A stretch of DNA of 64,000 nt from Chlorops oryzae (GCA_020466095.1 CM035808.1:76018341-76082340); one strand, 5' to 3'. Positions 32,701-42,016 are shown, counted from the stretch's first letter. Program-made: numbers and translations. The notes: generated from the letters alone by a model not told the origin.

Positions 32701-34651
32701 TACCAAACGAGAAATCCTGTCACAAATCTCAAAATTGTTTGATCCAGCGGGTTGGCTGTCTCCAATAGTAATTGGCGCAAAAATATTAATGCAGGAAATT
32801 TGGTTAGCTCGTGTTGATTGGGATGAGCCGCTTCCACTCACTTGTGTGACAAAGTGGACAGTGTTCAGAGATCAGTTTCCGTGCATTAGCGACATCAAGA
32901 TTCCTCGCTGGGTGGAATACCTCCCTGAGAGAGACGTGGAAGTTCATGGGTTCTGTGATGCGTCTGAAAAAGCGTACGCCGCCGCGATTTACGTGCGCAT
33001 ACAGAACGGCGATGACATTTGCACGCATTTGCTCACGGCAAAGAGTAGGGTTGCGCCAGTTAAGACATTGTCGGTCCCTCGATTGGAATTGTGTGGTGCC
33101 GTTCTCCTTGCAGAAATGGTGCAAGCGTTTTCTCTACATATGCCTATGATAAGAAAGAAATTGTTCTTATGGACAGATTCCACAATTGTCTTGGCATGGC
33201 TTCAAAAACCTCCATGTCATTGGAAAAATTTTATAGCGAATCGCGTCTCCAGAATTTTGCAAAGCGTAGGTCCGTCTACTTGGTTGCACGTTGAGTCAGA
33301 ATCCAATCCAGCAGATTTAGCAAGCCGTGGGGTGACAGGTAGTGAATTACGGGATAGCGATTTGTGGTGGCATGGCCCAGCTTGGCTTCCATTGCCGTTA
33401 GAACATTGGCGGAATCGCAGTGCGGTTTCTCCCTTTGAAACTGATATAGAACGAAAAGCGATTCGCGTGCATGCGGTAGCATTAGAAGTGGTGGAGGATA
33501 TTCTTGAAAGATTCTCTAACTACTCCAGAGCCATTCGAGTCCTAGCGTATGCTAATCGTTTCATTCGACGAACGTGGCCGAAAAAACGAGACCCAAGAGC
33601 TCTCTTCGATGAAAAAACGTTAACCCTCACTAGTCAGGAAATTTCTGAAATTCAAGTTCAACTTATCAAATTAGCACAGAGAAAAGCCTATGCGGCGGAA
33701 TACACCTCATTACAAAGTAAAAGGTCCATAGCTGCTACAAGCTCGATATTAAATCTTAATCCGTTCCTTGACTCGAAAGAAGTGATCCGTGTGAACGGCC
33801 GATTAGCGGCTAGTCCAAGTCTAACGTACAATGAGAGTCACCCTATCATCATTCCATACAATTGTCAATTATCTCGACTCCTGGTGAAATTTCATCATGA
33901 AATCTCTTTACACGGCGGTAATTCATTGGTGTTGCGTTTGATAAGAACACAATTTTGGATTCCAAAGGCCAAAAATCATATTAAAACCACTATCCATAAT
34001 TGTAAAACGTGTGTTCTACATAAGCACAAAGTAAGAACACAATTAATGGGGGTACTTCCACCGGAACGTACAATACTAGAAAGACCATTTTTACATACAT
34101 GCCTTGATTTCGCTGGTCCTTTCGACATAAAAAGCGCCGCCGGTCGGTCGAGGGTTATAATGAAAGGTTACGTGTGTGTTTTTGTGTGTTTTGCCACAAA
34201 AGCAATCCATCTCGAAGCAGTGTCCGATCTCTCCACTCCGGCGTTTCTAGCTGCATTCCATCGGTTTATAGCTCGGCGAAATTGTCCAAGCCATGTTTAT
34301 TCCGATAACGGTAAAAATTTCGTCGGCGCATCACGAAAATTGTATTCTGAGGTTTTGGTCGCGACTCGTGACACACTGCTCGCGCAACAAATGCAGCACA
34401 GTCTTGTGTGGCATTTTATTCCCCCCGGAGCGCCTCATATGGGTGGTCTTTGGGAAGCAGGTGTTCGTAGCTTCAAAATACATTTTGTCAAAGTAATAGG
34501 AGTCTGTAAATTAACGTTCGAAGAGTTTACGACGGTACTCACTCGAATTGAAGCGTGTTTAAATTCGCGTCCTATCTCACCCATGTCGGAGAGTCCAAGC
34601 GATCTCGCGGCATTGACCTCCGGTCACTTCCTAACAGGGGGTCCGTTGTAA
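29750..34651 (+). CDS. BEL-1 Gag-Pol polyprotein, open to a stop in the integrase C-terminus
   Basis: 1633 residues in one frame. Gag: the BEL-type block LPPCDLDDFSGDYTDWPSF is near residue 125; zinc knuckles CKLCPKEKHTIRVC and CINCFARSHAVKDC...CFKCHKRHNTLLH are at about 336-397. Protease: ALLDSGSEGTF near 477. Reverse transcriptase: FYLPHHAVIKA near 748 and YMDDV near 891. RNase H: HGFCDASEKAYAAA near 1066 through LASRG. Integrase: an H-x-C-C zinc motif near 1380-1425, then core D (CLDFAGPFD, about 1451), D (YSDNGKNF, about 1517) and E (GGLWEAGV, about 1567). A TAA at 34649-34651 ends the frame about 113 codons early. Otherwise the enzyme set looks intact. Confidence 0.95.
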   Translation: MSVSDAFIRATDNLIEFEANFNQIEVARHSVASLEIHRDEIQVLWRVVKAKYEGYLQALDDDEDNELEGAAKEQEKNDISIVKNRHRTAYTAYVRCLTVIKEMSGSLERSSQSKAGSLPRLEIHNTGVRLPPCDLDDFSGDYTDWPSFRDLFEAIYIQNPRLSQVEKLFHLNQKTKGEARDIVKNAPLTNDGFASAWRDLTDRFKNKRILVNSQYRIFFSIENVKSESGSALKKMQCTINGCLSAFKLHGIDVSSWDSMLVYFCSTRLPHTTLALWEQSLTSKDTLPTWKQFDSFLTSRYQTLETLSDIRATNQKPSDAATSRNIRSHSANVSGPLCKLCPKEKHTIRVCPQFLKMSVENRFSCIRKHGLCINCFARSHAVKDCKINHNCFKCHKRHNTLLHRETTEAKPQSNESNQNSSNSGSSQQKAHSTLLVPAPDSETSIIQTCFTAGTKSVLLGTAMIKLQNKGREYYARALLDSGSEGTFISKKILSRLQLPSYSVSANITGVGAAVNAKAIKACRIQITSAFCQDVSIETTAFVLPKITGDLPSCSIDPSYFSCLPNIPLADKHFAKKSSVDVLIGADILPTVMRDGIKRNICGSLIAQETVFGWILTGPIKQSSPIALSVHVCTCDNVSIERAITRFWEVENLPQQRLDSAEDQYCEELFKRTTKRNEEGRYIVELPFKESFPKEIQLGASRKIALAQFLRNEARLNKNLQFKTEYDNVVREYLELGHMEEVRQIPRESINSTFYLPHHAVIKAESTTTRVRVVFNASSPSDNSVSLNDVLYTGPVLQADLTLLILKWRFLRYVFNADIQKMYRQILVTSNHSPFQRILFRQNPGEEVSDFELKTVTFGVNCAPYLAIRTLRQLADDVETSLPLASALLKESMYMDDVLAGGHTIDSTIAARLELTAALESAGFPLRKWASNSREILKDIPKRHLISEEFLTIDEDSVAKTLGIRWNARLDEFYFNPKPLPETAQYTKREILSQISKLFDPAGWLSPIVIGAKILMQEIWLARVDWDEPLPLTCVTKWTVFRDQFPCISDIKIPRWVEYLPERDVEVHGFCDASEKAYAAAIYVRIQNGDDICTHLLTAKSRVAPVKTLSVPRLELCGAVLLAEMVQAFSLHMPMIRKKLFLWTDSTIVLAWLQKPPCHWKNFIANRVSRILQSVGPSTWLHVESESNPADLASRGVTGSELRDSDLWWHGPAWLPLPLEHWRNRSAVSPFETDIERKAIRVHAVALEVVEDILERFSNYSRAIRVLAYANRFIRRTWPKKRDPRALFDEKTLTLTSQEISEIQVQLIKLAQRKAYAAEYTSLQSKRSIAATSSILNLNPFLDSKEVIRVNGRLAASPSLTYNESHPIIIPYNCQLSRLLVKFHHEISLHGGNSLVLRLIRTQFWIPKAKNHIKTTIHNCKTCVLHKHKVRTQLMGVLPPERTILERPFLHTCLDFAGPFDIKSAAGRSRVIMKGYVCVFVCFATKAIHLEAVSDLSTPAFLAAFHRFIARRNCPSHVYSDNGKNFVGASRKLYSEVLVATRDTLLAQQMQHSLVWHFIPPGAPHMGGLWEAGVRSFKIHFVKVIGVCKLTFEEFTTVLTRIEACLNSRPISPMSESPSDLAALTSGHFLTGGPL

Positions 34652-34990
34652 GCTCCTCCTGAACCCCGTATTGATGATACACCTTTATCGATTGTTAACC
34701 GATGGCAGCGGCTTAAAGCGCTTCAACAAGCGTTCTGTACACGATGGAAAAATGAATATTTGACTGAGCTTCATAAACGGACAAAATGGAAACAGGCAAA
34801 AGAAGATTTGAAAGTTGATTCCTTGGTCGTTATACGAGAGGACAACTCACCAGTAACGTCATGGCGTCTGGGGCGTGTTATGAAGGTATATGCCGGGAAA
34901 GACGGTCGCGTCCGAGTCGCAGACATTCGAACGGAAAGAGGGATTATTACGCGACCAATTGTCAAACTATGTAGTCTTCCGTCTGAATAA
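34652..34990 (+). pseudogene. BEL-1 integrase C-terminal tail after the in-frame stop
   Basis: The gag-pol frame continues unbroken: APPEPRIDDTPLSIVNRWQR, then VVIREDNSPVTSWRLGRV and RPIVKLCSLPSE before TAA at 34988-34990. This is the conserved BEL integrase end, so the upstream TAA is a nonsense mutation or, less likely, a readthrough stop. Confidence 0.88.
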
Positions 34991-35068
34991 TGGGTGCCGT
35001 TCTTTTGTCTGTGTTCTGTGTCTCAATCCGTTTTTGTTCCTAATGTTTTCCTAATTTTGTATTTTCAT

Positions 35069-35070
35069 AG
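35069..35070 (+). promoter_or_regulatory. Possible splice acceptor ahead of the BEL-1 third ORF
   Basis: A T-rich tract ending TTTTGTATTTTCATAG lies 20 bases before the ATG at 35091, in the short gap after pol. It would suit a spliced subgenomic mRNA. The donor was not identified. Confidence 0.45.
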
Positions 35071-35090
35071 ATCACCAAATTCGAACTCCA

Positions 35091-35873
35091 ATGTCGCAAG
35101 TGGTGTCACCAACTGCAGCCAGAAACGAGTTTGCATGCCGCGTCTGCAATAAATCGCATCCGCTCAAGTTTTGCAAAAATTTTTTAGCCTTAAACACGGA
35201 GAAACGTATGCGGGCAGTACTTCTGCATCGGTATTGTCCAAATTGCTTAGCGCATAGCCATTCCACTGGCAAATGCCGGGATGCGGCCCGCTGTCGATAC
35301 TGTCACAAGGACCATCACACTCTCCTCCACATGATTACCCGCTTGGGTAGTAAAACTGCTGCGTCCGTACGAAAAGTCCACGTTGCGGACTTCTTATATC
35401 GACAAACGGCAATCCTTTTGCCGACCGCTCAAGTGCGGATTCAAATTGGCAGTCATTTGCACTTAGCGCGAGCGTTGATAGACCAATGTAGCCAAGTTAA
35501 TCGCATTCGCGCTCAATTGGTGCGTGACTTGCACATTCCAACCGTTCCGCTCGGTACCGAAACTATATGCTCGGTGATTATCCGAGCGCGCCATGACACC
35601 AATGTTAAACTGGAGCTCATACTGCATGTCCATGAGGAGTTCCGCCTCCAATCACCTTCCCGTGCCATGGACTCAGTACGCACAAGCGTGTGTCGCAATA
35701 TAACGCTGGCAGATCCTATGTTTTTCCACGCGGATCCTATCTCCATGATCCTTGGGAACGAGATCTATCCAAAGATCATGCTCGATGGTATTCGCGGCGC
35801 GCAAGGTTCTGAACCATTTGGTCAAAACACCGTATTCGGCTGGGTGCTCTCGGGCGTCTATTCTTCGCAATAA
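35091..35873 (+). CDS. BEL-1 third ORF: duplicate zinc-knuckle plus protease-like protein in the env position
   Basis: An intact 260-residue ORF between pol and the 3' LTR. Residues 8-80 hold zinc-knuckle motifs CRVCNKSHPLKFC and CPNCLAHSHSTGKCRDAARC, ending HKDHHTLLH, like BEL Gag nucleocapsid. Residues about 100-258 follow the BEL protease region: QTAILLPTAQV, ALIDQCSQVN, NITLADPMFFHADP, MILGNEIYPKIMLDGI, and NTVFGWVLSG just before the stop. The active site is D-Q-C rather than D-S-G, so proteolysis is doubtful. It is not an env: no signal peptide, furin site or membrane anchor. A role in RNA packaging or as a Gag/protease modulator is inference. It could be a captured segment of another BEL element, but the frame is open and an acceptor-like site precedes it. 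Confidence 0.85.
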   Translation: MSQVVSPTAARNEFACRVCNKSHPLKFCKNFLALNTEKRMRAVLLHRYCPNCLAHSHSTGKCRDAARCRYCHKDHHTLLHMITRLGSKTAASVRKVHVADFLYRQTAILLPTAQVRIQIGSHLHLARALIDQCSQVNRIRAQLVRDLHIPTVPLGTETICSVIIRARHDTNVKLELILHVHEEFRLQSPSRAMDSVRTSVCRNITLADPMFFHADPISMILGNEIYPKIMLDGIRGAQGSEPFGQNTVFGWVLSGVYSSQ

Positions 35874-36218
35874 ACGCATCCGCAAGAAACGCAGCCGCCA
35901 TACACGCATCTGCAGTCTCCATCGCGCAATAGAAATACTACTGAATTATATTGATCGCGCAACAGAAATATTACTGAGTTATATTGATATAAAATGAAAT
36001 GAACTGGATTAAATTACATATTGAATGCACATACATATATGCAACCGTTACTATTTTTCTTCCTTTTTTTTAGGTGCACTCCATTAAGCCTCCATCTTTG
36101 GACCTTTCCCTTTCATCTCTTTAATCCGGTTTACGTTCCAGCCGTTTTTGGTCGCTGCGAGATATCGCGGTTATTAATTCATAATATTTGTTGCAGTATC
36201 CTGCAAGGCCGGCGGCGA

Positions 36219-36605
36219 TGTTTAGGTCAAGGGATAACAGTCAACTGTTATCGAACCAGGGAGAGAAATTAAGAGAAAAAGAAAGAGAAAGGTCCAGGGA
36301 GTTTAGAAAGAGAAAGCTTGTACAACTCACTTTCCAATAAGCTATTAGTTTAAGCTAGTCATAAGTTAACTGCAATGCAAATGCAGCTCCTCAGTTTGTC
36401 TCCAACAGTCAAAGCAAAAGGTAATAAAGCGCTCCTACGACAATACTTCATTGGCTTGTTTTCTTATTCTGGTTTTCTCTTCTCGGTTACTCTGAGTTGT
36501 TGTTCCACAACAATTCTAAGTAAAATTCTATTTACAGTCCACTTCTCCAAGCATCCAGCCATAAGAAGCACCCGTTTTCACCGAAGAATTGTCCAAGGAA
36601 AAACA
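36219..36605 (+). repeat. BEL-1 3' LTR
   Basis: 387 bp, TGTTTAGG to AAAAACA, followed by the AGGGT duplication. Confidence 0.96.
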
Positions 36606-36741
36606 AGGGTAATGTTTTAATATATTTTAAGCAGAGGAAAAGTTGAATATTAATAATCTTAATTGTACTTAAAAGACAACGTCTTACGTACTAATGAAAT
36701 AAAATGAAATGAAATGAAATGAAAGGTTGCACACATATCGG

Positions 36742-36855
36742 CTAAGCCGATGTAAACTTCTTAACTTGAAATGGTTGAACCTCATTAGATGTATTCCATA
36801 AATCGCTGTGCGTTTCGTATAAGCCCATCAATTGGAAAGATTTTTCTGTTGTCCA
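36742..36855 (-). pseudogene. MADF/Myb-SANT-like domain fragment of the Harbinger-like element
   Basis: The minus-strand frame reads MWTTEKSFQLMGLYETHSDLW, the start of a MADF or Myb/SANT-like DNA-binding domain (W ... LI.LY ... LW). Harbinger elements usually encode such a partner convergent with the transposase. Confidence 0.6.
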
Positions 36856-38447
36856 CATCTTGGAGTCACATTTTCCTCGAGTTTTTTTTTTTTTGAGGTT
36901 GTGCCATTTTTCCACAAAATAGCAATTCAAACACATATGTGTTGAACAAAAAGGAAGAGCTTTAAATCGAAGTAGGTTTGATTTGAATTTCAAATTCCTA
37001 TCTCTACTTAAGATTTAAAAAAAACTATCGAACATGTTTGATAGAGTGTAGAGCAGATATATCTCTCTACCCCATACATGAAAATAGGTATACACTATAG
37101 ATTTTTGTATCCAATAATTATCTCAAGTAGAGTTTGTAGAGAGCTTGTGTAGTGCGCACTACAGGGTGTATACACTTGTCTACGTATCTAAACGAGAGTT
37201 TTTTCTCTATCTCTTCGTAAATAAATCTATAGTCGACACTTGGCTTTAGAGATTTAAATCGAACAACTCATGTGTGATTGGAATGAAGTGCGTCAAACGT
37301 ATCGAGAAGCGGTCGATAAAAGAGCTTGGAGTCCAGAGGCGGCCGATTCTGCTGAAATTAGTTATCACGAGCGTCGCGATCTTCAGATGATAGCCAGAGC
37401 TAGGCTTCAAGAGATGTTATGAGAAATCACCCCCCAGCATCCACTGCTGTCGAGCACTCGGGCGAATCCTCCACCTAACGACGTCCTTGGAGAAGACAAT
37501 CAGGTTACCACCGTGTGATACTGAAGTTTTTACGGGTCGCTATAGTAAATGGCCAGCATTTCGAGACTTGTTTACCGCGGTTTACGTCTTTCATCCTTGG
37601 CTGCCACCGGAGCAAAAGCTATACCATCTTCGCAACAGGACGACGGGAGCAGCGGGTGCTATCGTTAAAGGCTGTCCGCTGTGTGCCTACAACTTTACGA
37701 ATGCGTGGGAGGCTCTTAAGGCGCGATATTAGCACATACGCATCCTCGTCGATCACCATTTAAAAAATTTATTCGACCTGCCTGCTATCCAAGATGAAAC
37801 GCCAGAAGGAATCCTGCGCATACAAACAACCGTCAACGAATGCCTCAAGATGCTGAAAAGTCATGGAGTCGTGGATATTTTGCCTCTACGTCAATGTAAT
37901 GAATTTCTCAAGCTGTCGGTCGACGAACGTGTCCAAGCTGTTCCGCAGCACTATGAATGTCTCAACTGCCTGTCGGCCGATCATCAAAAAGCAAAGTGCA
38001 ATTGTGCCTTCCGTTGCTCAAAGCGCAAAAGATCGCATAATACGCTTCTTCATTTTCCGAATCCAACGGCTACACAAAAGGGTCAAGGATTTTCAACCAC
38101 GTCGACGCCTCTTCAGGCTGACGGCCCGTCTACGACGAGCCATACGGCGCCGGCTTCCGCGCCACCAAAGACTTCGAATTTTGTAACCGCCGACGGATCC
38201 TCTACTTCGCAAGCACATGCGCACGTATCGATTAGCCAGACGCAAGTACTTTTGCCGACCGCGCTCACTCAAATTTGGCGCACCTACGTACGGGCCAGGA
38301 CGAAAAAAGTGTAGATCTCAGTGTAACTAGGGATTAGGGCAGTTAAGTAAGCCCAAATAGGATTGCTGTATATAAAAAGAAAAATAATTTAATGAACTAT
38401 AAATTAAATTAAATTCAATGGCGTTTTTACTTGCGGTCTTTGCTTAG

Positions 38448-38790
38448 ACGTCCATCCCCAGCAAGCAACAGTTTATAGAAACTATATTTCTTTAATTGCA
38501 TCTTCTACCGGAAGCTCTATTGAAGCTTCTTTGTTATCGCTTAAAATCCAAAAGTTTTGATGCAGATGAAACTTCTGGCTTTTCTTCCGCTGGTGCCCCT
38601 AAGCACCGAGTCTTTTTCTAGGGCTAATACAGTTGTTGTTATTGTGTCGTTGAATGTCACTCTCTTAACAGCTTTATTGGCCCTTGAAAGAGAACAATTG
38701 GAATTGGAGCTAGAGACTTCGTTGGTTGATAGTTTTTCTTTCAATGGTTCTAGTGTCGTTACTTTTGGTTGCTAGACTTCCAACAACTAG
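38448..38790 (-). pseudogene. Possible host-gene fragment (C-terminal region with KRVTF motif)
   Basis: Minus-strand frames give EPLKEKLSTNEVSSSNSN, NKAVKRVTFNDTITTTVLAL, then (shifted) APAEEKPEVSSASK and (shifted again) WILSDNKEASIELPVEDAIK before a stop near 38490. The text looks protein-coding, with at least two frameshifts. KRVTF is a PP1-docking-like motif. The gene is not recognised, and a transposon origin is possible. Confidence 0.35.
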
Positions 38791-38815
38791 GTCGGTCGTT
38801 TATATACCCAACGTA

Positions 38816-40106
38816 ATAGGTTGGCTGATAAGTCCCCGGTCTAACAAAGAAAAACACATTTTTTTGTCAAAATTCGATTTTATTATTCAATATAGTTCCC
38901 TTCAAGAGCGATACAACAATTATAACGACCTTTCAATTTTTGGATACCATTTTGGTAGTACTCCTTCGGTTTTGCCTCAAAATAGGCCTCAGTTTCGGCG
39001 ATCACCTCTTCATTGCAGCCAAATTTTTTCCCTGCGAGCATCCTTTTGAGGTCTGAGAACAAGAAAAAGTAGCTGGGGGCCAGATTTGGAGAATACGGTG
39101 GGTGGGGAAGCAATTCGAAGCCTAATTCATGAATTTTTGCAATCGTTCTCACTGACTTGTGGCACGGTGCGTTGTCTTGGTGGAACAACACTTTTTTCTT
39201 CTTCATATGGGGCCGTTTTGCCGCGATTTCGACCTTCAAACGCTCCAATAACGACATATAATAGTCACTGTTGATGGTTTTTCCCTTCTCAAGATAATCG
39301 ATAAAAATTATTCCATGCCCATCCCAAAAAACAGAGGCCATTACTTTGCCAGCGGACTTTTGAGTCTTTCCACGCTTCGGAGACGGTTCACCGATCGCTG
39401 TCTACTCAGCCGACTGTCGATTGGACTCAGGAGTGTAGTGATAGTGCCATGTTTCATCCATTGTCACATATCGACCCAAAAACTCGGGTATATTGCGAGT
39501 TAACAGCTGCAAACACCGCTCAGAATCATCAACACATTGTTGTTTTTGGTCAAATGTGAGCTCGCGCGGCACCCATTTTGCACAGAGCTTTTTCATATCC
39601 AAATATTGATGAATGATATGACCAACACGTTCCTTTGATATCTGTAAGGCCTCTGCTATCTCGATCAACTTCATTTTCGGTCATTCAAAATCATTTTGTG
39701 AATTTTTTTGATGTTTTCGTCGGTAACCACCTCTTTCGGGCGTCCACTACGTTCACAGTCCTCCGTGCTCATTTCACCACCCTTGAATTTTGCATACCAA
39801 TCAATTATTGTTGATTTTCCTGGGGCAGAGTCCGGAAACTCATTATCAAGCCAAGTTTTTGCTTCCACTGTATTTTTTCCCTTCAGAAAACAGTATTTTA
39901 TCAAAACACGAAACTCCTTTTTTTCCATTTTTTCACAATAACAAAAGTTGCTTCACAAAAGACGCTCTATCTCACAAACTAATTGACTTACAGACGTCAA
40001 ATTTTGACACGAGTCATTTGAAGGTTGCCACTATATAAAAATAATATGCATTTTATACTAGCGACGCCAGCTATGTGTCAGACCGGGGACTTATCAGCCA
40101 ACCTGT
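38816..40106 (-). mobile_element. Himar-like (irritans subfamily) mariner
   Basis: Ends ATAGGTTGGCTGATAAGTCC (left) and ACAGGTTGGCTGATAAGTCC (right, reversed) lie between TA dinucleotides at 38814-38815 and 40107-40108. Length is 1291 bp, near the usual Himar1 length. Confidence 0.95.
38883..39928 (-). pseudogene. Himar-like mariner transposase, three broken pieces
   Basis: Pieces are 39928-39671 (MEKKEFRVLIKYCFLKGKNT), 39674-39402 (MKLIEIAEALQISKERVGHI, with first Asp in TMDETW) and 39341-38883 (second Asp in HQDNAPCH). The third catalytic Asp site reads YSPNLAPSYFFLF, where SD has become SY. A frameshift near 39671 and a stop near 39402 break it further, so it is inactive. Confidence 0.93.
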
Positions 40107-40217
40107 TAAGTGGGGTATATTAGTTTTGTGCAAATATTGTAACAGGGAGAGCTAAGCTCCGGAGATATGGAAAAATATATATAGAAATGATCAGGATCAA
40201 AAACTGAATCGATCTAG

Positions 40218-40233
40218 ACATGTCCGTCTGACC

Positions 40234-40280
<47 letters not shown>

Positions 40281-40300
40281 CATCTGTCCGTCCGTCTGTT
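40218..40300. repeat. (GTCT/GTCC)n microsatellite
   Basis: About twenty tetramers CTGT/CCGT in the first mini-me-like copy. Confidence 0.9.
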
Positions 40301-40473
40301 TCCGGATCTCCTCCGAAACGGCTACACCAACCAAGTCTAAATTTTGCATATAGGTATATCGGGATCCCAGTATGATCCTGTGCTGGTAAACTACAAAAAA
40401 CGACATATCCTGGCAAAAAACGAACGGCGCCCTTTTCGAGCCACACCCTCTCGACGAAGGTGAATTATACATT

Positions 40474-40495
40474 TGGCGATTTCGTGCCAGGAGTC
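40474..40495 (+). promoter_or_regulatory. Primer-binding-site-like sequence of BEL-3
   Basis: TTGGCGATTTCGTGCCAGGA follows GAATTATACA; the same ending precedes the BEL-2 site and recurs near 63100. Confidence 0.5.
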
Positions 40496-41127
40496 TGGAG
40501 TCAGACTCTGGTGGACTATTTTTCAAAAGTAGGGTTGGAAAAAATCAGTACACGCCGGCAACGTGCAGGGAAATTTTATCGTCCTTCAGGTGTCATTCCC
40601 GCACTACAAAACCACAAGTGCATAATCACGCGCCAAGCTGGGGGATCGACCTTTTCCCCCTCCCTATTCTAAGCTAGCATTCGCGCATACCTCAATGACA
40701 TTACGAAGAACAAAAAGAGCAACCAAAAAGAATAAATTTGGCTGCGAAAATTGAGAAACAACAACAACAAACGACCGGCGCCAAGCCGTCTGTTTGTCGG
40801 TGCTAAGTTTCGTCGCTGAGTCTAGCAGACAGCGAGTCACTCGATCAGTGTGCGGTAGTTGTTGTTGTTGGCTGTGACCTTTCGTCACTTTGACTAAGGC
40901 AAGTCGTGCATTGTCATTTCAGACACACACGGACGTACATACTTACGTGTTTGCTGTACGCCATAAAGGTTTGATTGCGTTGAGCATCGAAGAGACAAAC
41001 AAGCGACGAGACATACCTTACACTGGCGCGAAGTCAGTTTGCTTGGTCGATTCTAGTGGCGCATATTCCTGCCGTAGACGAAGATTCGCTATTCGCGTTG
41101 CATTTAACCTTTAACAAATATTTGCTA

Positions 41128-42016
41128 CTTGTTTATACCCGACACACTCTGTGTCGAGGGTATATTGCGTTTGTTGGGTTGTGTGTAACGCACAGAACCA
41201 GTCGAGATAGAATATACAAAATGTATATAGAAATGATCAGCGTCACCAGGAGATTCGATTTAGATATTTCTGTCCGTCTGTCCGTCTGTCCGTCCGTCTG
41301 TCTGTCTGTCTGTCCGTCTGTCTAATTTTATACAGTTATCTTATCGAAGGAGTTGAGCTATCTTGAAGAAATTTGGTATGCGTGGTAACGGGGACATGAG
41401 TAAGAACAGGTTCGAGAATTGAGCTGATCGGACCATTTTTAGGGGAACCTCCAGTACTAGGGTCTGTTACGAAAATCATAAAAACTGCTCTAAAATCGAA
41501 GTCCTTCAAGATACTTTGATGAAATTTGTTATTTGAACATGTTTAGAGGCAAGTAATACGATCTCAAAAAATTGGAAAAGTGGGCGTGGCAGAAGGGCGT
41601 TTTTGGAAAATTCTCTCCTGCACCCGAAATTCAAATGGGACTTGAACGAAATAAGGCACTTATGCCTCGTATGCAGCCTTAAACATCCTCCCCAAAATTT
41701 TTTTCGATCGGACCATTATTAAGAGTACCTCTAGTACTAGGGTCTGTCACAAAAATCCCAAAAATGTCTCAAAAGCGGACTTTATTGAAATATTTCAATG
41801 AAACGTAGAATTTGAGCGTATATTTAAGGGTCCGATTAGAATTCCAAAAAAATTGAAAATTGGGCGTGGCAAAAGCGCGGTTTTCATTTATAAATTTAAC
41901 AAAAGTTGGTATATGGGGCTCCTTTTGCCCTTAAACACCTGTTGATATTAAAAATTATGTGTCTGTGTCGGGTATTCTATTGTCAGGCTCGCCTGACTAT
42001 ACACCCTTACTTGTTT
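41128..42016 (+). mobile_element. mini-me-like repeat, second copy
   Basis: It starts TTTATACCCGACACACTCTG, contains AGAAATGATCAGCGTCACCA and a (GTCY)n tract at 41270-41320, and ends near CACCCTTACTTGTTTTT. It interrupts the BEL-3 leader. Two internal blocks beginning ATCGGACCATT(T/A)TTA (about 41428 and 41708) are repeated inside it. Confidence 0.75.

Larger units (their letters stand above)
28497..36605 (+). mobile_element. BEL-1: complete BEL/Pao LTR retrotransposon
   Basis: Two LTRs of exactly 387 bp (28497-28883 and 36219-36605), both TGTTTAGG...AAAAACA, are bracketed by a perfect 5-bp duplication AGGGT (28492-28496 and 36606-36610). They differ at about six positions, so the insertion is fairly young. 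Inside are a tRNA-Tyr primer site, a 1633-codon gag-pol frame, a pol tail after one stop, and a third ORF before the 3' LTR. It sits in the Harbinger-like element. Confidence 0.97.
27661..37245 (+). mobile_element. PIF/Harbinger-like DNA transposon, internally deleted, holding BEL-1
   Basis: Inverted ends AGCCAAGTGTCGA-N-TATAGA lie at 27661 and 37245, flanked by TTA (27658-27660 and 37246-37248), the Harbinger-type 3-bp duplication. Removing the element and one TTA restores the BEL-2 gag phase. Without BEL-1 it is about 1.47 kb. It keeps a transposase-like N-terminus (27961-28062, plus) and a MADF/Myb-like domain (36742-36855, minus), matching the two-protein plan of this superfamily. The transposase core is gone, so it is not autonomous. 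Confidence 0.8.
27559..38306 (+). pseudogene. BEL-2 Gag to start of protease, split by nested insertions
   Basis: The start codon at 27559 gives MDPLQHFNSAVAQLKN up to 27660. The frame resumes at 37249 after the Harbinger-like insertion, and joins in phase if one TTA is removed. Later pieces are IEQLMCDWNEVRQTYREAVD (about 37260), the Gag block RLPPCDTEVFTGRYSKWPAF (37487-37732), zinc knuckles ECLNCLSADHQKAKC and a Ser/Thr/Pro linker (37850-38200), and QVLLPTAL just before the protease. Stops and frameshifts separate them. The sequence breaks off near 38306 before the protease active site, so pol is missing. Confidence 0.82.
38799..40455 (+). mobile_element. mini-me-like repeat split by a mariner
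   Basis: GTTTATATACCCAACG before the mariner and AGTGGGGTATATTAG after it match the joined start (TTTATACCCGACAC...GGGTATATTG) of the copy at 41128. The body continues AGAAATGATCAGGATCAAAA, then a (GTCY)n microsatellite. This arrangement is described for dipteran mini-me elements. Confidence 0.7.

Noticed and set aside
40120..40446. Minus-strand ORFs with TDRQTDRQ repeats
   Set aside because: Translation of the (GTCY)n microsatellite, not a protein.
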